26,019 nt of DNA, taken from positions 1,148,213 to 1,174,231 of the forward strand of contig BFEA01000435.1 in the NCBI GenBank assembly GCA_003427395.1. The letters are read 5' to 3'. Shown here in pieces: positions 18,729-26,019 of this stretch (its first letter is position 1; each line of letters begins with the position of its first letter). A model generated the notes under the pieces. It searched no databases. It was not told where the DNA came from and saw only the letters and a list, made by a program, of their open reading frames with translations. The position numbers and the translations under genes were made by a program. The DNA is from Chara braunii. Its lineage: Eukaryota; Streptophyta; Charophyceae; Charales; Characeae.

Positions 18729-21661
18729 CCCAAAAACTCAAGCCAGCCGCGGTCAGCCTTGATAGGACCGGGGAAATAGGGATCACTGAAGAAGAAATTA
18801 CTCAGATGATCCGGGAACGAAAGACCACTGAACGACAGAGAATCACTGAAGATAGGTTAAAGGAAATGGATATAGGCGACGGAAACATAACGGAAAACGA
18901 AAGAGAACTCATAATAGAAACATTAAGAGCATGCGAGAAGGGAGTAGCCTTTTGTGACGCAAAGATAGGGCGAATAGATCCACGATATGTTAAACCTGCG
19001 AGAATCTATACGGTTCCTCACACTCCATGAAACGATGCGGGATGGAAGTGTGCGCAAAAGGAAAAAAAGATGATAGTGAACTTCCTCAAAGAGAAGATAA
19101 GGACATTTGTAGCGGAACCCTGTGAGAGCGCCTACACCGATCAGTGGTTCTTCATAAGGAAATCAAACGGGAAACTACGATGGATACAGGACTTGCAAAA
19201 AACAAATAAGGTCACAGTGAGGGACGTCGGGTCCATCCCAAACACGGATCTTCTATCTGAAGGCTCAGCAGGACGTTCAATTTACTCACTCTGCGATTTT
19301 TTTTCGGGATACGATAAGATACCGCTAGACTACAGAGACCAACATCTAACTGCAATGCATACACCGTTAGGCTTAGTTCAAGTGATGGTGGTGCCGATGG
19401 GATGGACTAACGATGTCGCAGTCTTTCAAAGAACGATTGTCGCCGTTCTAGGGGAGCTCATACCAACCTCGTAGAGGTTTTCCTCGATGACTTCCCGATC
19501 AAACGACCATACGAGAAAGATGAGACAGAAGTGAGACCAGGAGTGAGGAAATTCGTAGCCACCCACGCAGAGGATATAAAAAAAGTACTAGTGAAGTTAT
19601 AAGATGCAAACCTTACGCTCAGTGGAGCAAAAAGCAGATGGGCGGTATCCTCTATAAAGATATTAGGTTACATCTGCGACAAGGATGGCAGACGCCCAGA
19701 TCCCGCAAAGTTAGAAAAACTTATGAAATGGCCAACCCCCCTTCAGACATATTACTGACATACGCCAATTTCTAGGAGTGGTCGGATTCTCGAAGAATTT
19801 CATAAAAGGCTATGCTGCAAAGGCCGAACCTCTACGAAAGCTCTTGCGCAAGGGAGTAAAATGGCAATGGACGAGTGAACATGAGGATACAGTAAAACGT
19901 TAAAAGATGAGTTTAAGGAAGGAGGTCAAGTCCTTGGAGTGCCTTACTTCAAAGACGAGGAAAATCGGTCATTCGTCGTATCTTTTGACGCGAGACCTGC
20001 CTCCGTTGGTGGAGTCTTGGCTCAAAAGGATCAAGCTGGCAATGAGAGACCTCTCAGATTCGAGAGTAAAACCTTAAACGCCACCAAAAGGAACTACTCA
20101 CAATTTAAAAAAGAAGTTCTAAGAGTCTTACATTGTTTAAATATTTTCCGACATTATATTTACGGACGAAGGTTCGTACTCCGGGGTCGATCCGACAGCA
20201 ATGGCAGCAGTCTTACAAAAAGACTTCTCATTAACAGATCCAACGGTCACTTGATGGCTCATGCATATAAGGATGTTTGATTACGTAGTAGAGCGAATAT
20301 TCGAAGCTAAGAACTCAAAAGCTGATGGTCTCTCGCGAATCCCTCTAGAAGAAGGAAAATTAGGGTCGCCATGTGGTATTGACAAATTTTTACAAATGGA
20401 CATAAGCTCCTTAAAAATAGAGCCCGCTGCAGGAGAAACTTCTTTGTTTCTTGATATTCTATACATTGGCAAATATCATAAGATAGGACGTTATCTAATA
20501 GGGGAGATCGAATTAGATGACAAGCTTAGGAAGGAAGCCCTACAATATTGCCTCAAGGCATGACACCTCTTTAAGAGACCACATAAAAAGGGAACGTCAA
20601 TGAGAATCGTCTGTGATGAAGACGAGCGTCGAGAGATAATATCAGAACTTCACGATGGCATCGTCGGAGGACATAGAAGAGTAAAAGGAACTTTTGAAAA
20701 AATAAGGAATCTTTACTGGTGGGACGACCTATATAAGGACGTCGAATCATACTGTCTGACATGCATGGAATGCCAGAAGAGAGCGGTAGTTAAATATAAA
20801 GAACCTTTATTTCCTTCCTATCCCACATCAATAGGCCAGAAAGTGCACATAGACCTAGTTAAGATGCCCAAGGGAGAAAGAGGAATGAATTACATCATGG
20901 ACATTAGAGACGGCTTGACTGGATTCGTCGAGGCATGACCACTACGTCAAAAAACAGGTAAAGCAGTTAGTGGCTATTTGACTGAATGTATCACTGGCTA
21001 CGGCTGCATAGGCAAAATTGTCATGGATAGGGGATCAGAGTTTATGGCTAAAGAAGTCCAAGAATTGCTCCAAAGAGCATGAATACGAGTATCGCTATCC
21101 ACAACATATCATCCTCAAACTAACGCTCCTGTAGAAAGAGGGCACCAGTCTCTGGCCAAGATATTTGAGATTTGCCGTCTGGGCAAACAACATTAAGGTT
21201 CGCTCAACTACAGGATATCCGCCCTATACGTTATGGTTTGGATGCCATTGTCCCTTACCTATAGAATTTCATATCGACTCTTGCCAAACGATTGACTGGG
21301 AAGAGATCTCCACTAGAGAATAGTTGCTGGCCGCAAGAATAAAACAAATGGCGAAACTCTTCAGGATAACATCCTAGACACCATAGACAAATTAAAGATT
21401 CAGAAAGGAAAAGAGAAAGAAAGATGGGATAGGAACCTTCGCGTCAGGCAAGAAGGGATACCTACAAGGAGCCTCGTTCTGCTCTATGACTCCTTATTGG
21501 AGAGAACATGGACAGGGAAGCTAGCAAACAGATGGATGGGGCCCTATAGAGTGGTCAAAAGACTAGAAGGCGGAGCCTACTTAATAGAGGAATTAGACGG
21601 CACAAGATGAAAAAAACCGGTGTCTGGAGCCCGTCTTAAAGTATTTAAAGACCGAACATAG
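18662..21661 (+). pseudogene. RT - RNase H - integrase of the giant element, decayed
   Basis: The pol enzymes follow the protease. RT: RIDPRYVKPARIYTVPH, TGA 19028, SNGKLRWIQDLQKTNKV, SLCDFFSGYDKIPL (first Asp), VVPMGWTNDVAVFQ, and FLDD at 19480-19491, which is the YxDD site, after a register change near 19468. Further breaks: TAA 19600, shifts near 19750 and 19900. RNase H: SFDARPASVGGVLAQ, FKKEVLRVLH, then another register change with VDPTAMAAVLQKDF and KADGLSRIP; TGA 20252 and 20561 interrupt. Integrase: HHCC (LHDG, GGHRR, CMEC), core Asp in VHIDLVKM, TGA 20936, Asp in VMDRGSEF, TGA 21080, Glu in PVERGHQSL. A small deletion and shift follow (about 21170), then TAG 21321, a shift, and the GPYRVV C-terminal module with TGA 21608. 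No enzyme can be made full-length. Confidence 0.88.
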
Positions 21662-21774
21662 AATATCCCACGCACTGGGAAAACCACGCAAAAAAGGACG
21701 TCCATAAGCACCCAGAAAAAGGTAAAAAGAAGGATGAGTTCTTAGGAGAACCCACAACACCAACTGCCTCCGAA

Positions 21775-22146
21775 GTGCGGGAGCCCTCCAATCGGCATAC
21801 AGTAAAGCCTGCCGCACAAACCACTTCTCAAGTACCTGATTCCTTCAGACAATCTTCAAAAAAGACACAACACAAAATTCTAGGGGTCCGACATATCCAA
21901 CGGAAACACACCAAGAACATGAAGTCCGAGATCAAGAAGTTGGCGCGAACAAAAAAGGGGAAGAGGAAAAAGGCTAAACAAGTCATCAGAAATGCCCTAA
22001 CAATAGAAAAAACAAAAAACCACCACCGACATGTTAGATGTACTCCACCAGGCAAACGCTTAGGCGTCAAAACAAAGCTTACTAAGAGAAAGTCAAACAG
22101 GAAGGAAAAACAAAAGAAAGGCATCCAAACACAACAAAGAGGATGA
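21775..22146 (+). CDS. Lysine/arginine-rich ORF after pol
   Basis: An open frame of about 123 codons, very basic (KSEIKKLARTKKGKRKKAKQ, KTKLTKRKSNRKEKQKKG), in another register just after the integrase. It opens upstream of 21775 with no stop back into the end of integrase; no clear ATG start is visible (21775 is GTG). It may be the polyprotein tail displaced by a frameshift, or a separate nucleic-acid-binding protein. Lys-rich frames also arise from A-rich sequence, so confidence is limited. Confidence 0.35.
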   Translation: MREPSNRHTVKPAAQTTSQVPDSFRQSSKKTQHKILGVRHIQRKHTKNMKSEIKKLARTKKGKRKKAKQVIRNALTIEKTKNHHRHVRCTPPGKRLGVKTKLTKRKSNRKEKQKKGIQTQQRG

Positions 22147-22644
22147 TCTTGGGTTGACGGGTAGAGATTAGGAGTCATCCATCTTTTGCAAATTTTTTTC
22201 CCTTCAAATCCAAATACTCGCTCGCCGAGGACGTCGAGAATGGGGGGGGGGGGCTGATGTCGGGCGGCTACAATGCTACGCCGCCCTTTCCTTCCTTTCA
22301 GAGGGCACGCGAAGACCACCCCACTCGACAGTATTCTACCTGGCCGGGCTTCTTCGACCGTGAGACGGACCGACACTGGGACCGACGAGGTTACCAACAA
22401 TTATCAATCATGCGGTGAGACGACACGCCGGAGAACAGCGCGACGATATCATTGCTCGACGTTATTTTACATGGTCGGAACACACTGACCATGAAGCGGA
22501 CCGACGATGCGAACAAGGGGCCTACTTTTTCCGATCGGGACGTACCGACCATGGCACGGGCCAACACCACGGGCAAGTGGCCATTGGACCAGACGAGTTC
22601 TCCTCCGAAGGGGCGGTCCTTCCAGGACGCGCGTGAGGGAATAA

Positions 22645-22807
22645 TTTTCACTTGAGGGGCCCGCCTGGATTCTTCCCTAAGAGCGGTACCGCTGCTACGT
22701 GGGGCCCGCTTAGGCCAAGTTAAATGATGGGACCAGTTTTCACGTAAGGGGCCGCCTGTTTTTTTCCCTAAGGGCGGTACCGCTGCTGTGTGGGGACCGC
22801 ATAGGCC
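22645..22807 (+). repeat. Imperfect direct repeat, two copies of about 72 bp
   Basis: Copy 1 at 22645-22716 and copy 2 at 22737-22807 share TTTTCAC, GGGGC, CCGCCTG, TTCCCTAAG, GCGGTACCGCTGCT, GTGGGG, CCGC and TAGGCC in the same order, offset 92 bp. GCGGTACCGC within each is itself a 10-bp palindrome. Confidence 0.85.
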
Positions 22808-22822
22808 CTAGCAGACCTGGGA

Positions 22823-22953
22823 CAGGCCCGGGAATAGCCTCGGTACCAGGGCGCTGCAAAGGGCCCGGTTGCCGACAGGGAAGCCTTTTTCACCAAGGAC
22901 TTTTCGGGGCCCCAATCAGGCCCGGGCAAAGCTCTGGTACCGAGGCGCTGCAA
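22823..22953 (+). repeat. Imperfect direct repeat, two copies of 37 bp
   Basis: CAGGCCCGGG, then GGTACC, then GGCGCTGCAA recur at 22823-22859 and 22917-22953, offset 94 bp. The similar 92-94 bp offset and the shared GGTACC core suggest the whole 22645-22953 stretch may descend from one degenerate tandem array. Confidence 0.7.
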
Positions 22954-23097
22954 GTGTCCGGCAGCCTCGGAGCACAGGAAGTTGAGGCTCACACTGTGGG
23001 AGGGGCCAGAGAGTACTTAAGCTCAACCGGGCCCAGGCATGGGACATTCTTCGCATGCAGGGAGACTGGCGCACAAGAGGGAGCACGCACCGGAGAC

Positions 23098-23108
23098 GCG
23101 CAGGGGAC
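23098..23108 (+). other. Weak candidate polypurine tract
   Basis: GCGCAGGGGAC lies directly before the region where similarity between the LTR copies starts. The position is right for the plus-strand primer (PPT), but the run is short and interrupted by C, so this may not be the true tract. Confidence 0.25.
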
Positions 23109-25513
23109 TTCTAGGAGGCGGACGACACAGGCGCACGAGGAGACAGGTGCACGGGGAGGAGAGACGCACGCAGGCGCACACGGGAAGACGAGGAACAGGA
23201 CTCGCGGACAGGAACGCGCGGTGTGGGACCGTGCACATCCCCTGCGCACATTCCCCGCGCACGAGGCACACGCGTGCACGCACTGTGCGTGACAGCGCGC
23301 GCTTCCGCGGACATCCCCCGCGCACGAGGCACACGCGTGCACGCACTGTGCGTGATAGTGCGCACTTCTGCGGACATCCCCCGCGTGTGAGGCACATGCG
23401 CGCACACACTGTGCGTGACAGCGCGCGCTTCCGCGGACATCCCCCGCCCACGAGGCACACGCGCGTATGCACCGTGCGTGACTGCGCGCACTCCCGCAGA
23501 CATTCCCCGCACACGAGGCACACGCGCGCACGCACTGTGCGTGACTGTGCGCACTTCCGCGGACATCCCCCACGCACAAGCGCACACGCGCGCACGCACT
23601 ACGCATGATTGGGCGCACCACACGCGCACCCTTGCGCACATTCTCACACACTCGCGCGCCACGCTCGCACCCCTTTGCGCGCGTTCTCGTACACTCGCGC
23701 ACCGCGCGCGTATCTTCGTGGGCGTTCGCGCACACTCGGGCACCACACGCGTACCTTCGTGGGCGTTCGCGCACACTCGGGCACCACGCGCGTACCCTCG
23801 CACGCATTCGCGCATACTTGCGCATCAAGAGCGCACACTTGCACATTATCGCGCGTACTGGGAGTCGCCCGCGGGAAGATCCGCGCACTACTGTGGACAC
23901 GAGAGAGCCGCCACAAGGAAACTGCACACTAGCGCGCTGTGGGACGAGACGGCGAGGAGGTAGCCGCACCGGATAGCGAGCGTATGCGTTGGAGATGACA
24001 GATAAGGCTCACGCGCGACCCCACTCATCGCGCACCTCGTCGGGACGACTAGCGAAGGGCAGACGTGCCGTGCTTCCCGCAAGGCGGCTGCTTTGAGACG
24101 TGTGACGAGTCATTGGGTCTGACGGGTCCTTCAGCGGGACCTCTAACGGTCGGACTGAGCGGGCCATTGGGCGGGGAACAGATCTCTGGGCCGAACAGGA
24201 CTTGAGGGCACCAGGTCGGGACACTGAACATAACGGGACTTTCAGGCGCAGTACGGGCGTTGGGCAGGAGAACTATGTGGTGCAGTCAGGATACAGGGAA
24301 GCAGTTGGGACGCTGTGAACGAGGGCTAACAAGCACTGCCGGGCATTGAGCGAGGGGGGGGATCCCTTGTTCACATGATAAGACCATTGGGTTGTCGGAT
24401 CATCGAGTGGACTTCACTTCATGTGTCCCGGGCGAGCCCTTCTAGAGTGCGGCAGGCTATCAGTCTGAGCGGGCTTTGGACACTATCCGATCGGAGGAGT
24501 ATCCTGCCGAAGGGTATTTTACCGAAGGGGTGTTTTATGAAGGGGTGTTTTACCGGGGACACCACATTGAACAGGCACCTTTTGAAGGGGCACATTACCG
24601 AAGAGATACCTTACTGGACGGGTACTTTTACGAGTTGGTACTTCGGCGTGCGAGGCCTTTACCAAGCAGGGACCATTACCGGACAGACACCGTTCTCGGG
24701 CGGGTACTTTATCGACCGGATACGTTTACCGAGAGGATACATTTTACCGAGCGGGTACCTCGCCGTGCGAAGACTTTACCGTGCGGGTACTTTACCGGGT
24801 GGGTACTTCACCGAGCGGATATTTTTTTTATTTTTTATTTTTACCGAAGGGACACTATTCCGAAGAGGTACTTTTTGTGAAGCGGGCTTTTCGAGGAGGT
24901 ATTTTCGTGAAGTGGGCTTTCCGAAGGGGAACGTCTAAAGGGGCTTCTCGAAGGGGTACTTTCGTGAAGTGGGCCTTCCGAAGGGGTACGTCCGAAGAGG
25001 GCTTCCGGAGCGGGTACTTTCGTGAAGCAGATCATTCGAGGGGGCACACCCGAACTATGGTCACGGTGGATCTGGAGCTTTGGCCCCGATGGGCGAGGGA
25101 GGCTACTTCCGACACTAGGAGTTCGAGCACTGTTCCTTGGGATCGACGTGCACGGTACAGGCGACACCCAATCGGGAGGAGGATAAGGCGACGTCTCTTG
25201 ACTAGGTCTGTGGGGACTCACACGGACTTTCCAGACATAGTGCCGAGATGTACGGCCGAGGCCGGAACTAGTGTTTCACACCCCATTGTTTTGGATTGAA
25301 TGCAACGACTTCTTTTATTTCTTCCAGACGGTGTTTCATGAGTTTCGTCTCGCGTTGGTCACGGTTTGCTACGGTCCTTGTTTTCGTGGATGTGGACTCA
25401 CATGTTTTGTGAAGGTTATAGGAGCCCTGACCGACCCTCCCGCGGGTGACAGACGCGGCGCGAGGCATAAGGGTTCGGACGGCGTGCCGGCAGACCCCTT
25501 CTAGCGGTCGGCA
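23106..25513 (+). repeat. 3' LTR of the giant element
   Basis: Direct copy of the 5' LTR. Clear similarity begins at GGCGGACGACACAGG (about 23117) and ends with GGTCGGCA at 25513, where the left copy has GGTCGACA. It is about 55 bp longer than the left copy, mainly from a 15-bp insertion near 23231 and an extra 41-bp unit (23751-23791). Its poly-T tract near 24820-24842 is interrupted by A residues, unlike the left copy. Confidence 0.9.
23252..23566 (+). repeat. 63-bp tandem repeat array, five copies (3' LTR)
   Basis: The anchor (TTCCGCGGACAT and variants) lies at 23303, 23366, 23429, 23492 and 23555, again exactly 63 bp apart and the same copy number as in the 5' LTR. Units correspond one to one between LTRs, so the array predates this insertion. 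Confidence 0.93.
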
Positions 25514-26019
25514 CCCGCACCGCACCAGGGCAGCGCGGGACCCTCCCGGCCGCGTCACGCAGGAGTTGGATATAAATCCTTCGTCGCAAATATACATGGA
25601 GCTTCCGCAAGCCGCTCCGGCCGAGTGCGCTAGCCATACCTCTCTCGAACCCCTACGACAGGATAGGGCATACACGAGGCTTAACTTACCTCCACCTTAC
25701 GGGAGCTGTCACCTCCCTTCGGTGGGCGTATCCCCGCCGAGCTACCAGTCCACAGTACAAAAGCTAATCAGTTGCAATCGCGAAGGTGTACCAGCCGAGG
25801 GCGTTTTCTCGTTCGCTATAGCATAGGGGGTACGCGCTCTAATACCCCTCTATCGGACCCGCACGCGAACACAAGCGGTTATCGGGTAGCTGAAAATTCA
25901 GAAATGAAAATTCTGAAGTGAGACTTTTGGGCAGTCTGAAAATCCTGAATGGTCCTGAAGTGGTGAAAGGTCCGAAGACCCTGAAAACCACCTGTTTAGG
26001 CAGGCTGCATCCTGAAGTG
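25514..26019. other. Right flank, unassigned
   Basis: Sequence beyond the 3' LTR. I find neither the missing protease N-terminus nor gag of the minus-strand gypsy element here, which simple nesting would predict nearby. The minus strand has a strong donor-like GGAGGTAAGTTA at about 25684-25695. The last 130 bases carry recurring CTGAA words (for example TCCTGAA, TCTGAA). A plus-strand frame is open from inside the LTR to 25826 but shows no recognisable protein. Confidence 0.5.

Larger units (their letters stand above)
22147..23105 (+). other. 3' noncoding interior of the giant element
   Basis: I see no coding here. It has a 12-base G run at 22242-22253, then GC-rich sequence with duplicated blocks listed separately, running into the 3' LTR. 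Composition shifts from A-rich coding to GC-rich at about 22250. Confidence 0.6.
7619..25513 (+). mobile_element. Giant Ty3/gypsy-type LTR retrotransposon (about 17.9 kb)
   Basis: Two direct copies of a 2.35-2.41 kb sequence flank a 13.1 kb interior. Directly after the left copy there is an 18-nt PBS matching the complement of plant tRNA-Asp. The interior carries, on the plus strand, an array of unknown ORFs, then Gag with CCHC knuckle, protease, RT, RNase H and integrase in the Ty3/gypsy order. The LTR 3' ends are set by the last match, ending in CA, at 9971 and 25513. The 5' ends are uncertain by about 10-20 bp; 7619 begins with TG, but the right copy does not show TG at the matching place. 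I could not find a target-site duplication. Many stops and frameshifts make this copy non-autonomous. Confidence 0.87.

Noticed and set aside
10857-21661. Alternative nuclear code with UGA as Trp
   Set aside because: TGG is common, several frames are also broken by TAG, TAA and frameshifts, and paralogues carry TGG at the same sites; decay is simpler.
22989-23969. 326-residue minus-strand open frame in the 3' LTR
   Set aside because: Same GC-rich tandem repeat effect as in the 5' LTR.
25446-25826. 126-codon frame running from the 3' LTR into the right flank
   Set aside because: It crosses the LTR boundary at 25513 and shows no recognisable domain.

Overview
This looks like a repeat-rich nuclear window from a eukaryote with a large genome. 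The PBS complementary to a plant-type tRNA-Asp 3' end, the Ty3/gypsy pol order, splice-acceptor-like tracts and microsatellites point to a streptophyte. The polyproteins remind me of those in charophyte algae such as Chara, but that is recollection and no search was run. I see no convincing host gene, rRNA, tRNA or CRISPR array.

Layout. (1) 1-1487: left flank with a CT microsatellite and an 11-bp palindrome carrying CACGTG. (2) About 1488-7618, minus strand: a decayed Ty3/gypsy element. Read 5' to 3' it has the C-terminal part of an aspartic protease, RT-RNase H, a PHD-type finger joined to an integrase (one in-frame stop in the core), and then downstream coding of unknown function that includes a strongly acidic reading frame with no ATG. 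(3) About 7619-25513, plus strand: one very large (about 17.9 kb) LTR retrotransposon. It has two 2.35-2.41 kb direct LTRs, a tRNA-Asp-type PBS, a leader, a long array of non-gag/pol reading frames, then Gag, CCHC knuckle, protease, RT, RNase H and integrase, a lysine-rich 3' ORF and a repeat-bearing 3' noncoding part. It begins exactly where the minus-strand protease is cut, so it may be nested in that element. (4) 25514-26019: unassigned right flank.

The most interesting part is 10857-16055, between the leader and gag. It holds about nine tightly packed reading frames, several overlapping by 8-23 bases. Four of them (P1-P4, 12751-15034) are diverged tandem paralogues of one roughly 140-165 residue protein sharing a PY-x-[IV] motif, an [E]YDI-x-IY-like motif, a W/A-IV-E-L helix and a proline-rich C-terminal block. 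I do not recognise the family. Ogre/Tat elements of plants carry one extra ORF upstream of gag; an array of paralogues is different from that.

The giant element is decayed. About 21 in-frame stops lie in otherwise open coding frames, roughly 15 of them TGA, plus several single-base frameshifts. In two cases a TGA in one paralogue aligns with a TGG Trp codon in its neighbour, pointing to G-to-A (cytosine deamination) decay. The two LTRs differ at about 4% of positions in the 135 bp I aligned by eye, so the insertion is not extremely old.
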